DNA of 64,000 bases. It comes from Geobacter sp. UBA2189 (GTDB lineage: Bacteria; Desulfobacterota; Desulfuromonadia; Geobacterales; Pseudopelobacteraceae). The notes under the pieces are model-generated. The model was not told where the DNA came from and made no database searches. It saw nothing but the letters and a program-made list of their open reading frames with translations. Positions 53,827 to 62,959 of the stretch are shown one piece after another. The stretch spans positions 39,336 to 103,335 of the forward strand of contig DCVL01000033.1 of NCBI GenBank assembly GCA_002328035.1, in the 5' to 3' direction. Numbering within the stretch: position 1 is the stretch's first letter; each line of letters begins with the position of its first letter. The position numbers and the translations under genes were made by a program.

Positions 53827-56801
53827 TTTGAGAGAACCTGTTCCAGCTTGTCCGAAAGCTCCTTAAGTTTGAACGGCTTTGCAAGATAGCCATCAAAACC
53901 CTCAGCCAGCAAACGTTCCTTGTCCCCTGCCATTGCATATGCGGTCAGGGCAATAACCGGCGTCCGTGTTCCCGTCTCCTTTTCCCGCTGCCTGATAAAC
54001 TTGAGCGCCACCCTGCCATCCATAACCGGCATCTGGATATCCATCAGGATCAGTTCTATTCCCCCCCTCATCCACCAGGCAACAGCCTGTTTACCATCTA
54101 CAGCGGTGATCACCTTTACGCCAAGCTTACGCAAAAGTCCTGTGGCAGCTTTCATGTTTGTATCGTTGTCTTCAGCGAGCAGAACAGTAATCCCTTCTGT
54201 TTTAGGTTTCTTCGAAAGGCTGCCGTCTTCAAGGAACTGTTCAGTTCCTGAAGGTTCACCGCCATACCTCTCAAAAGGCAGTTCCATCACAAAGCAGCTA
54301 CCTTCTCCCTTTTTGCTCTCAAGCAGGATACTGCCCCCCATCATTTCTGATAACTTTCGGCAGATGGCAAGCCCCAGACCTGTTCCCCCAAAATTTCTGG
54401 TATTTGACATGTCAACCTGAACAAACGGGGCAAATATCCGTTCCTGATCCTCTTTTGAAATCCCTATTCCTGTATCGATGATCGAGAGCCTTAATCTGGG
54501 CTCACCTAAAAAACCTATTGTAACTTCCCCACTGATAGCTATCCTGCCTTTTCCCGTAAACTTGACCGCGTTACTCAGCAGATTGTCAAATATCTGCCTG
54601 AGTCTTGGTGAATCTCCAACCACCTTCTGATTCAGGCTGTCAGACAAGGAAAGCTCCAGTGAAAGTCCTTTTTCACTGATTGAGGCGGCATATTTTTCAA
54701 TAACGGCGTTTATACTTTCAAGAAGAAGAAAAGAAGATGCTTTAACCCTAAAGCCTGAAGCCTCTAGGCTCGCAAGGTCGATCAGGTCATTCACAAGCGC
54801 AAGTTCATTGTCCGCAGCCTGCTTTAGAATCTTAAGGTACTCCTTCTGCTCTTCAGAGAGTTCCGTAATCTCCAGAAGCTGTACCCCACCCATAACGCCG
54901 TTAAGAGGTGTACGAAGCTCATGGCTTACCGTTGCAAGCAGCTCTGTCTTGGCACGACTTACGGCCTCTGCCATATCCCTCGCAGTAGTCAGCAGCTCTT
55001 CAATCTGTTTGCGTTCAGTAATATCCTGCATGGTTCCGCCTATATACTGCCCTTCTTCAGAATCAAGCCTCCCGATACATCTGAAATCCACCCAGAACTC
55101 TCTCCCTGAAGTGGAGATCATCCTGCAGTTAAGCTTGAATGGCGCGCCATTTTTATATGCATCACCAAGCGCCTGCAATGCTAGCGCCTGAAACTCGGGG
55201 GCAAAATATCCAATGCAACCCAGATGGCTCAAAGGTCTGCCCTTTGGATGCTCAAACATCCTGTAAAGCTCGTCCGTCCAGATAAGCGTATCTGTCTCAG
55301 GATTCGATTTCCAGCCTCCGAGATGCGCTATCGCCTGGCTTTCATTCAAAATGAGCATGGTTTCGGTCAGTTGTTCCTCTATCATCTTTCTTCCGGTTAT
55401 ATCCCTGCCTACCCCCAGCACCCCCAAAAGCTGATTCTTTGAATCATATATCGGAGTTCTGATGGTTTCCAGAAGCTCCTTATGCATATCACAGGCAAAG
55501 GTTAGCCTCTCCTCGTTTATGACCGAACCTCCTTTTTCAATCGCCCTTCTGTCATTTTTACGAAACAGATCGGCCAGCTCTGTCGGCACAAAATCATAGT
55601 CGGTCTTTCCTATAATCTCCGCCTCCCTCTTCCCTAAGAGGCTCTCAAATCTGAGGTTGCAGTAGATAAAAACGCCATCAGGGTCTTTAAACCAGACTAG
55701 ATCAGGTATGGCATTGATCAAAGTGCGGAGGTAATTTTCTTTGCGATTTGTTTCAGTTTTGGCTAAGAGAAGGCGGCGATTGGAGAGTATAAGCTGTACA
55801 GAGAGCAAAATGCTGGCGGCTGCGGTGGAAAGAACTGCAATAATCCAGCCTTTGTAGCTTTTCCATACATCGCTGATCTTAAACCGGATCGGGGCATCAA
55901 ATGGAGGGAGGCGCAGTTCCCTCAGCAGGGACTCTACCGGCTGATAATCGGCTGGTATAGTAAACCCGTGGATATTGCACGCTTTTGCGGTTTTGCTGTT
56001 GCTTTCGATGCCCAGCAGGGCTCTGGCCACCATGCGACTTACATCTTCAGGCAGGTGAGGCATGGCAACAAACGGCCATTCAGGGTAGAGGGGCGTTGAA
56101 ACAAGAAACGGGTAACAACCATTTTTCTGCTTATTCAAGACCTTCAGATCCGAAAGCTTAAGCTTACCTTCCGATGCAAGCTCTTCAATCATGCCACTGC
56201 GAACAAAACCGGCGTCCGCTTTGCCTGAAAGCACCGCCTCAACCACCAGATCCTGAGGCATGCCGGTAATCTTCAGTTGGGCATCTTCCGAGAGGTCAAT
56301 GCCTATCTTGTGCAGCTCGAAAGCCTGTATAAGGTAGGAGGCATAAACACCTTTTGTGCCTACGCAGGCGATTGTCCGGCCTTCCAGCTCTTCAAGGCTG
56401 TTGATTGATGAGTCATTTGATCTGGTAAAGACAACTCCGCCAAAGGAGGAAAGGGGAATCCCGCGCTCTTTAAGGACAAGGGTGGCAAGGGCGCCTGTTA
56501 GATTGTTTTTTGTTCGAAGGTCTATAAAGTGGGCTGGGTTGGTAAGAAGCAGATCCACCTTTTTGGACTGAATCGCCTCCTGAATCTCATTATGATTAAG
56601 CGGAAGAAGTCTGACTTTATAGCCTTCTACCGCCTTTTCAAGATAGTCGGCGAGAGGCTGCCAGCGGGCAACGGTATCCGGTTTCGGACGTAGCGCAAGC
56701 ACACCCAGGACAAGCGTTTTTTCTATCTCTGAGGAAACAGCGGCAGCCGTTGTCAGGGAAAGAGTAACAAGAGCAAACAGGATAGTTATGATCTGCTTCA
56801 T
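53823..56801 (-). CDS. PhnD-like/PAS hybrid histidine kinase with receiver
   Basis: A 992-aa protein. ATG 56801 (MKQIITILFALVTLSLTTAA) has GAGG 6 bases upstream; ATG 56813 is slightly upstream. Signal peptide, a PhnD/TtrS-like substrate-binding sensor (about 25-310; KVDLLLTNPAHFIDL, SLEELEGRTIACVGTKGVYA), a TM segment (about 330-350), two PAS domains (about 370-600), HisKA (VSHELRTPLNGVMGGVQLLE), HATPase and a C-terminal receiver (LLAEDNDTNMKAATGLLRKL, LILMDIQMPVMDG). PhnD-type sensors can bind phosphonate or oxyanion ligands. Coupled to the 565-aa kinase by a 4-base overlap. Confidence 0.93.
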   Translation of the reverse strand: MKQIITILFALVTLSLTTAAAVSSEIEKTLVLGVLALRPKPDTVARWQPLADYLEKAVEGYKVRLLPLNHNEIQEAIQSKKVDLLLTNPAHFIDLRTKNNLTGALATLVLKERGIPLSSFGGVVFTRSNDSSINSLEELEGRTIACVGTKGVYASYLIQAFELHKIGIDLSEDAQLKITGMPQDLVVEAVLSGKADAGFVRSGMIEELASEGKLKLSDLKVLNKQKNGCYPFLVSTPLYPEWPFVAMPHLPEDVSRMVARALLGIESNSKTAKACNIHGFTIPADYQPVESLLRELRLPPFDAPIRFKISDVWKSYKGWIIAVLSTAAASILLSVQLILSNRRLLLAKTETNRKENYLRTLINAIPDLVWFKDPDGVFIYCNLRFESLLGKREAEIIGKTDYDFVPTELADLFRKNDRRAIEKGGSVINEERLTFACDMHKELLETIRTPIYDSKNQLLGVLGVGRDITGRKMIEEQLTETMLILNESQAIAHLGGWKSNPETDTLIWTDELYRMFEHPKGRPLSHLGCIGYFAPEFQALALQALGDAYKNGAPFKLNCRMISTSGREFWVDFRCIGRLDSEEGQYIGGTMQDITERKQIEELLTTARDMAEAVSRAKTELLATVSHELRTPLNGVMGGVQLLEITELSEEQKEYLKILKQAADNELALVNDLIDLASLEASGFRVKASSFLLLESINAVIEKYAASISEKGLSLELSLSDSLNQKVVGDSPRLRQIFDNLLSNAVKFTGKGRIAISGEVTIGFLGEPRLRLSIIDTGIGISKEDQERIFAPFVQVDMSNTRNFGGTGLGLAICRKLSEMMGGSILLESKKGEGSCFVMELPFERYGGEPSGTEQFLEDGSLSKKPKTEGITVLLAEDNDTNMKAATGLLRKLGVKVITAVDGKQAVAWWMRGGIELILMDIQMPVMDGRVALKFIRQREKETGTRTPVIALTAYAMAGDKERLLAEGFDGYLAKPFKLKELSDKLEQVLSK

Positions 56802-56975
56802 GGAAAACCTCATAAATCAAGGTTGCCTCTGCTTTGTTACCCAGCAGTCCGTCTTTCCCCAAGCGGTCAAAGTCCTGAAGGCAAAATGTAAATTTGTGAA
56901 CTCATGGATCTCAGATAAGGTCATTGGGGGATGAGAACGATAATTTTGGTGCATTAATATCACCGTACAGTCAGG

Positions 56976-57449
56976 CTACCTAATCGTTATGCAGAGACAT
57001 TGACCTTCCGCATACACGGTGTCATCATCGGCAAAAAGCCGCCCATGAACCATGATTTTACGCCCCTCTGCCGACACAACCCTGCTCTCAAGGGTTACAA
57101 CCTTCTGCAAGGGAAGCAGATTTTTAAAGCTGACATTAAGATTGCCAACTACAACCTTATAGCCTTCAGCCCAGGCGGCCAGCCCCAGAGCCTCATCCAT
57201 AACAGCCGCTATCGAACCGCCATGGGCGTTGCCAGGAGGGCCCTCTGTCTCAGGGCCAAACCAGATCCTGGCGTGCAGATGCTGGCCTGAGTCACGAAAG
57301 TAACGTATCCGAAAGCGCTCCCCCTCAGGCTGCCCCGATACAAACTTCAGGGAATCCCCGACAAGCGCCGGAGCATCGAAAAACTCCCAGTCCGGTTCCC
57401 CGCTTAAATCAACCTCATTCAGTCTGTTTTTTTCATCTTTCTGTAGCAC
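56976..57449 (-). CDS. PaaI-type hotdog-fold thioesterase
   Basis: A 157-aa protein. GTG 57449 is chosen because AAGGAGA lies 6 bases upstream (a TTG at 57455 is too close). Hotdog fold: WFGPETEGPPGNAHGGSIAA, VMDEALGLAAWAEGYKVVVG, NLNVSFKNLLPLQKVVTLES, SRVVSAEGRKIMVHGRLFAD. The HGGSIAAVMDE segment holds the active-site region of PaaI/YigI thioesterases. Substrate (acyl-CoA) unknown. Single gene between signalling genes. Confidence 0.88.
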   Translation of the reverse strand: MLQKDEKNRLNEVDLSGEPDWEFFDAPALVGDSLKFVSGQPEGERFRIRYFRDSGQHLHARIWFGPETEGPPGNAHGGSIAAVMDEALGLAAWAEGYKVVVGNLNVSFKNLLPLQKVVTLESRVVSAEGRKIMVHGRLFADDDTVYAEGQCLCITIR

Positions 57450-57500
57450 AATCAATCTCCTTGAGAATAACCTTAACCTACTTTTAGCGCTGTTTCAGAC

Positions 57501-58196
57501 TCAGGCAACAAGTCTGTCACGGTCATGATCCCTTGAATGTTTCAACAGACTTAAGAGGAACTTTGACAGGCAGTCCGAAAGTTCATTAAATCTGACCCCT
57601 ATACCTGGCGCATTCCTCATTCCCCAGGAATGTTTCCAGCAGACCGTCGCCGAGATCTGACAGCCAGGTTCCCGAAAATAGACCGTCAGTTCATCCCCAA
57701 TCGAAAACCTCTCCGGATTGAAATCAACGATGAAGGCTCCCCCCCATGAAATATCAAGAGTAAAGGCCAGAGTCTCCAGATCCTGAAAGCCTGTTGAAAC
57801 AGAGATCCCTATTGCATGCCTGTGGTGAGAACGGAGCTTCCTGGCGGTAAAATTATAACAGGCTCTGTTAATGAAATCGTTAATGCTGTTTTCCTGCTTT
57901 GCAGCACCCGGCATGGTCATTGGAATGAGCATACACCCCATCAGCCTTACCCGTAATGTGGGGAAAAACCCGGTAAGCGAACAGGCGACTATCTTTTCTT
58001 CACCTTTTGCCTTAACGATTGATGGGAGGTCAACGAGGATTCCGCAGTAAAGTCCGGCAAGGGAAAGGGTTTCCGCCTCAAGGAAGGTGGAACATTGGAC
58101 AGCCTCAACATCAAAGGCCATCAAGCTGTTTAATAGGGCAGCCCTGGTGTCATCATTTACCGATATAACGAGGATTGGGTGATCAAGCAGAGGCAT
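57501..58196 (-). CDS. PilZ-domain protein with receiver-like N-terminus
   Basis: A 231-aa protein. ATG 58196 has AAGGA 7 bases upstream. The N-terminal half (about 5-110; HPILVISVNDDTRAALLNSL) has a receiver-like fold with no clear phospho-acceptor. The C-terminal PilZ domain (about 120-220) has the RxxxR-type c-di-GMP site (ARKLRSHHR) and DISWGGAFIVDF, the D/NxSxxG motif. It probably binds c-di-GMP; the sequence near RSHHR has extra basic residues. Output unknown. Confidence 0.85.
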   Translation of the reverse strand: MPLLDHPILVISVNDDTRAALLNSLMAFDVEAVQCSTFLEAETLSLAGLYCGILVDLPSIVKAKGEEKIVACSLTGFFPTLRVRLMGCMLIPMTMPGAAKQENSINDFINRACYNFTARKLRSHHRHAIGISVSTGFQDLETLAFTLDISWGGAFIVDFNPERFSIGDELTVYFREPGCQISATVCWKHSWGMRNAPGIGVRFNELSDCLSKFLLSLLKHSRDHDRDRLVA

Positions 58197-58310
58197 CAAA
58201 TCATCCTTGATTAGAAATATGCCCTTACAATAATGAAATATCCCTGAAACTTCAAACTAAATCAGGAACAGTCTGTTGCTGGAAACTGGAGCTTTTTGTC
58301 TGATTGATGT

Positions 58311-60188
58311 ATGGTAGAGGCCATGCATATACACCTTGTAACCATTCACGCCATGCCTTCAGCTCAGGCCGTTCCTCTGGCAGCCGTCTTTCTGAAGGCA
58401 TATCTGGAAGGAACTTCCAATTACAAACAGACTCTGGAAGTTACAACTTCGGAGTTCTTTTGCGGCACACCTACTGAACAGATCCTCTCATCCATACTGG
58501 CTTGCCAGCCTGAAATTGTCGGTCTGCCGGTTTATCTCTGGAACAGGATTGAATGCTGCGAAGTTGTCAGGAAACTTCGCGAGGAACAGCCCAATCTCTT
58601 AATCATTGCCGGTGGCCCCGAAGCTACGGCTGATCCATCCAGTTTGATGGCAGAGGCTCCGTTTGATCTTCTTGTAATCGGGGAGGGGGAGGTTACAGCG
58701 GCAGAGTTTGTAAAAAGGGTGGAAGAAGGGGTTCCGCTTAAGGGCCTGCCCGGCACAGCGCAACTGCTTAATGGCGAATTACAGATAATCCCACGCCAGC
58801 AGATAGAAGAGCTTGCCATATTACCCTCGCCATATCTTTCAGGGTTATTGGATAAACATATTGAAAACGGCATGGTATGGCAGCTTTCAAGGGGCTGCAT
58901 GTTTGCCTGCGAATTCTGTTACGACGGCATGGGAGACCGCAAGGTACGCCGTTACCCGATGGAACGGCTTGAGGCTGAACTGGATTATCTGGTCGCTCAT
59001 GGCGCATCACAGATCTTCGCCCTTGATTCAACATTTAACACTGATAGGAAAAGAGCCAAAACATTGTTGAAGCTGATAAGGGAAAAGGCTCCTGATGTAC
59101 ATTTTCATTTTGAGGTTCGCCACGAGTTGCTGGACAAAGAGCAGGCAGAACTTTTTGCCCAGCTTACATGCTCCTTGCAAATTGGCCTTCAAAGCGCCGA
59201 TCCGGCTGTTGCCGGAGGAGTGGGCAGAAAATTCAACAGGGATGATTTTGTTCAGAAGGTAATGCTTCTGAATGACAGTGGCGCTACCTTTGGTTTTGAC
59301 CTTATCTATGGGCTTCCTGACGATACCCTGTCAAAGTTTATGGAAGGGCTGAATTTTGCCCTCTCTCTATACCCTAATCATCTTGACATATTTCCACTCT
59401 CCGTACTTCCGGGCACAGTTGTCGCTCAAAAATCGGATAGGTTCGGAATGAAAAAGTTGTCTTCCCCTCCTTACACACTTATAGAATCTGCAACATTTCC
59501 GCTCAAAGATATGCAGGTGGCGCGCCGCCTTGCTGCGGCAAGCGATATTTTCTATAGCAGAGGCAAAGCGGTGGCCTGGTTCAACGCGGTTGCAAGGGGA
59601 TTAAAGATCCAGCCTGTTGACCTTTTGGAACGGTTTGGCAACTGGCTCCTGATTCGCCTGAACAGGGAATTTGATGAGGCAGAGTTTGAAGACAGCAATA
59701 TCTGGCAGTTTCAGAGAGATTTTCTCACTAATATATTTGAAGAGAGTAGGCAGAAAAGGCTGCTTGCAGCGGCTCTTGATTGCGTTGATTATCACTATGC
59801 CTACGGGATCGCACTGATGGCTGTCCCACCTGAGCCAATAGATGAAGAGGGACTCTTGAAGATGGATCTTCTATCCCTGCGCCTTAAGAGATCCAGTTCA
59901 CTTACACTTATGCCGTTTAGCTATGAAATACTGGATCTGCTGGAGACAGGAGAGCCTGACTTGGTCTGGATCGCCAAACATCTGAAACAGTCCGGCTCCT
60001 GGGCTGCCATATACCCTGCTCACGGCGAGGTCTGCACAGAATCGCTTATCAAGCCGTACTACCGTCTGCTTGAACAGATGGATGGCAGAGATACAGCCGG
60101 CAAAGCAGCAGCCAAACTCCGAATCCCTCCTGCTGATGCACTGGAGTTTCTTCAGTTTGCAGTCTCAGAGGGGATGCTTACCCTTTAG
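58311..60188 (+). CDS. B12-binding radical SAM protein (DUF4080-like C-terminus)
   Basis: A 625-aa protein. ATG 58311 is used; ATG 58323 is an alternative and neither has a strong ribosome site. An N-terminal cobalamin-binding-type domain (about 1-160; QPEIVGLPVYLWNRIECCEV, LIIAGGPEATADPSSLMAEA) lacks the classical DxHxxG. Then the radical SAM core with cluster motif C-x3-C-x2-C in SRGCMFACEFCYDGMGDRKV, FALDSTFNTDRKR and QIGLQSADPAVAGGVGRK. The C-terminal third (about 430-625) has the DUF4080 character. Substrate unknown; paired with the next gene 5 bases away. Confidence 0.88.
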   Translation: MVEAMHIHLVTIHAMPSAQAVPLAAVFLKAYLEGTSNYKQTLEVTTSEFFCGTPTEQILSSILACQPEIVGLPVYLWNRIECCEVVRKLREEQPNLLIIAGGPEATADPSSLMAEAPFDLLVIGEGEVTAAEFVKRVEEGVPLKGLPGTAQLLNGELQIIPRQQIEELAILPSPYLSGLLDKHIENGMVWQLSRGCMFACEFCYDGMGDRKVRRYPMERLEAELDYLVAHGASQIFALDSTFNTDRKRAKTLLKLIREKAPDVHFHFEVRHELLDKEQAELFAQLTCSLQIGLQSADPAVAGGVGRKFNRDDFVQKVMLLNDSGATFGFDLIYGLPDDTLSKFMEGLNFALSLYPNHLDIFPLSVLPGTVVAQKSDRFGMKKLSSPPYTLIESATFPLKDMQVARRLAAASDIFYSRGKAVAWFNAVARGLKIQPVDLLERFGNWLLIRLNREFDEAEFEDSNIWQFQRDFLTNIFEESRQKRLLAAALDCVDYHYAYGIALMAVPPEPIDEEGLLKMDLLSLRLKRSSSLTLMPFSYEILDLLETGEPDLVWIAKHLKQSGSWAAIYPAHGEVCTESLIKPYYRLLEQMDGRDTAGKAAAKLRIPPADALEFLQFAVSEGMLTL

Positions 60189-60193
60189 ACCAG

Positions 60194-61705
60194 ATGCTGC
60201 TGATATTCCCTCCGATTACCAAGGCGTGCGAACCGCCTCCAGGTATCTGCCGATTGGCTGGCGCACTGAAGGAACATGGCGTTTCATGCAAACTGTGGGA
60301 TGCCAACCTTGAAGGTCAGTTATGGTTACTTGATCAGCAGCCAGCAACCAATGACACCTGGACTAATAGATCCTGGAGGAATAAGGATAAAAATTTGCAG
60401 GCGCTAAGGACGTCTGGCACATACCTTAATTCAGGGAGATACAGCTCTGCAGTAAATGACCTGAACAGACTGGTGGCAGTTGCAGGGAAAAGACACAATG
60501 TTTCAATCTCATTGTTGGACTACAGAGACCCGTCTCTTTCTCCGGTTCGCAGCGCAGACCTGCTTGCCGCAGCGGCAAACCCTGAAGCAAATCCATTCTA
60601 TGATTTTTTTATGGAACACGTGCCGGAACTCCTCAAAGGCATCAGCACCGTAGGAATATCCATAACCTTTCTGAATCAGGCGATTTGCAGTTTCAGCCTT
60701 ATCGGGCTATTACGGAGAGATTACCCTGCCATCAAAATAGTGGCAGGCGGGGGGCTTGTTACATCGTGGATGGCCAGACCTGATTGGAACAACCCGTTTT
60801 CAGGCCTGATTGACGAACTGATAAGCGGTTCGGGAGAAGGTTATTTATTAAAAACGGTTCAACATTATGAAAGCCTTAAACCTTCATCACCCTGCTATGA
60901 CCAGCTTCCTCTTGACAAATACCTGGCTCCCGGGCTGATCCTTCCATACAGCACAAGCTCTGGCTGTTGGTGGAACCGCTGTTCCTTTTGCCCGGAAAGG
61001 GCAGAAGGAAACAGATATCAGCCTCTCCCTATATCACAGGTTGCAAAAGAGCTTCCCCAACTGGTCAAAAAATATCAGCCTCAGCTTTTGCACCTGCTGG
61101 ATAATGCTATTCCTCCTTCTCTGCTTGAATGGCTGATCAAAAATCCACCAGGAGTAAACTGGTACGGCTTTGTCCGCTTTGAAAAACGGCTGGCAGATCT
61201 GGATTTTTGCAGGGGATTGAGACGATCAGGCTGCATCATGCTTAAAATCGGGATTGAGTCTGGAGATCAGGCCGTTTTGAACAGACTGAACAAAGGCATT
61301 GATCTTGATATGGCGGCTCTCATACTGGAGAATCTGCAGAAGTCAGGGATTGCTGTCTACGCCTATCTACTATTTGGAACCCCTGCCGAGGATCCGGAAG
61401 CCGCCGGACGCACCCTGAATTTTGTACAAAAACATCATGCAGCGATAAGCTTTCTTAATCTGGCTATCTTTAATATGCCGGTCTTTGGGGAGGACGTTGA
61501 AGAACATGAAACAGAGCTGTTTTACGAGGGTGATCTCTCCCTTTATACAGGATTCCGGCATCCATCCGACTGGCACAGAGGCAAGGTACGCCGATTCCTG
61601 CGACAGGTATTCAGCAGCCCCCCCGAGATTGCAGAGATTCTGAGACGCAATCCACCGCAGTTCAGCTCCAATCACGCTGCATTCTTCACTGATTATTCAT
61701 CCTGA
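60194..61705 (+). CDS. B12-binding-type radical SAM protein
   Basis: A 503-aa protein. N-terminal B12-binding-like part (about 1-190; LLIFPPITKACEPPPGICRL, IKIVAGGGLVTSWMARPDWN), then the radical SAM core with C-x3-C-x2-C in SGCWWNRCSFCPERAEGNRY, LHLLDNAIPPSLLEWLIKN, GIESGDQAVLNRLNKGIDLD and AYLLFGTPAEDPEAAGRTLN. The start is 5 bases after the first gene's stop, so both are one operon. The two proteins share family but not obvious sequence identity; they may act in sequence on one substrate. Substrate unknown. Confidence 0.88.
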   Translation: MLLIFPPITKACEPPPGICRLAGALKEHGVSCKLWDANLEGQLWLLDQQPATNDTWTNRSWRNKDKNLQALRTSGTYLNSGRYSSAVNDLNRLVAVAGKRHNVSISLLDYRDPSLSPVRSADLLAAAANPEANPFYDFFMEHVPELLKGISTVGISITFLNQAICSFSLIGLLRRDYPAIKIVAGGGLVTSWMARPDWNNPFSGLIDELISGSGEGYLLKTVQHYESLKPSSPCYDQLPLDKYLAPGLILPYSTSSGCWWNRCSFCPERAEGNRYQPLPISQVAKELPQLVKKYQPQLLHLLDNAIPPSLLEWLIKNPPGVNWYGFVRFEKRLADLDFCRGLRRSGCIMLKIGIESGDQAVLNRLNKGIDLDMAALILENLQKSGIAVYAYLLFGTPAEDPEAAGRTLNFVQKHHAAISFLNLAIFNMPVFGEDVEEHETELFYEGDLSLYTGFRHPSDWHRGKVRRFLRQVFSSPPEIAEILRRNPPQFSSNHAAFFTDYSS

Positions 61706-61719
61706 AACCGGCAGTTCAC

Positions 61720-61858
61720 GAAACACAGAGCAGCGGAGCAACAGAGAAATCAAGATGTTAGTAAAGCAGCTGGCAAAACCAAAGTGGTGAGTCTTTAAAC
61801 AGGCTTTTCCATTACTTTTTCTGTAGTTTTACTCAGTTGCTCTGTCGCTCCGTGTTTC
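61720..61858. repeat. inverted repeat element between radical SAM gene and argC
   Basis: 27-base arms at 61720-61746 (GAAACACAGAGC... to AACAGAG) and 61832-61858 match in 22 of 27 positions as an inverted repeat around about 85 bases of unremarkable sequence. The unit (AAACACxGAGCxxCxGAGCAAC) resembles dispersed short repeats of proteobacterial genomes. It lies between convergent genes and may act as a terminator-like hairpin. Confidence 0.6.
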
Positions 61859-61906
61859 AAATGCTTTTTCTAGCTTCATCCGTTAATTCAAATGTAATCC
61901 GAAGTT

Positions 61907-62947
61907 CTACGGAAATATAGCCAACCCTTCCAGCCCCATCGTTTCAGGAAAGTCACAAATAAGGTTCATATTCTGAATCGCCTGGCCGGATGCACCCTTC
62001 ACAAGATTATCTATGGCAGTAACCACCACAATCCGGTTTGTATGCTTGTCCAAAGTCACGCCGATATCGCAGAAGTTTGAGCCTCTCACAAAGGCGGTTG
62101 ACGGGAACTGACCTTTTGGCAAGGCTCGGACAAAAGGTTCATCATTGTACGTATCGGCATACAGCTCTGCCAGTTCTTCAGCGGTTATATTACGAAGAGG
62201 CATTGCATAGAGGGTCGAGAGTATACCCCTATCCATCGGGAGAAGATGCGGGGTGAATGTAAGAGCTACAGACTGGCCTGCCAGTTCTGACAGCTCCTGT
62301 TCAATTTCAGGAGTATGGCGATGAACGCTTCCTACACCGTAAGCCTTGAACGATTCATTAACCTCACAGTAAAGCGAATCAACCTTTGCGCTTCTTCCAG
62401 CCCCGCTGGTTCCTGATTTTGAATCAGCAATGATCGTATTCAGATCGACAAGCCTTCTCTCAAGGAGGGGCTTCAGTCCAAGTATTACACTTGTTGGATA
62501 GCAGCCCGGGTTTGCGACAAGACGTGCAGTCCTGATCTTGTCTCGCCTTAGTTCAGGCAGACCGTAAATCGCCTCCGGCAAGAGTTCCGCATTTATATGC
62601 GGCTGATACCATTCCGCATATACATCTGCATCATGCAGCCTGTAGTCCGCAGAAAGATCCACCACCTTTTTCCCTGCGGCAAGAAAATCAGGCACAACAG
62701 CCATGGCAGCCTGATGTGGCAGCGCGGTAAATACCAGATCTGCCTTTGCATTTACAGCGGTTGAATCAAGCGGTTCAAGAAGCAGATCAGATCGGCCACG
62801 CAAGGTTGGAAATATATCAGAGATCCTCTTTCCGGCGCTCTGCTCGGATGTAACGCAGCTTATCCGCACCTCCGGATGGCGATCAAGCAGGCGGATCAGC
62901 TCAAGACCGGTGTAGCCGCTGGCTCCCACAATAGCAACATTCAACAT
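61907..62947 (-). CDS. argC: N-acetyl-gamma-glutamyl-phosphate reductase
   Basis: A 346-aa enzyme of arginine biosynthesis: it reduces N-acetylglutamyl phosphate to the semialdehyde with NADPH. Rossmann motif [20 protein letters not shown], catalytic Cys in [20 protein letters not shown], and the conserved [20 protein letters not shown] and [14 protein letters not shown]. It follows the PerM-type permease gene on the minus strand by 12 bases, so the two are probably cotranscribed. No other arg gene is in the window. Confidence 0.97.
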   Translation of the reverse strand: MLNVAIVGASGYTGLELIRLLDRHPEVRISCVTSEQSAGKRISDIFPTLRGRSDLLLEPLDSTAVNAKADLVFTALPHQAAMAVVPDFLAAGKKVVDLSADYRLHDADVYAEWYQPHINAELLPEAIYGLPELRRDKIRTARLVANPGCYPTSVILGLKPLLERRLVDLNTIIADSKSGTSGAGRSAKVDSLYCEVNESFKAYGVGSVHRHTPEIEQELSELAGQSVALTFTPHLLPMDRGILSTLYAMPLRNITAEELAELYADTYNDEPFVRALPKGQFPSTAFVRGSNFCDIGVTLDKHTNRIVVVTAIDNLVKGASGQAIQNMNLICDFPETMGLEGLAIFP

Positions 62948-62959
62948 CAGGTGACTCCC

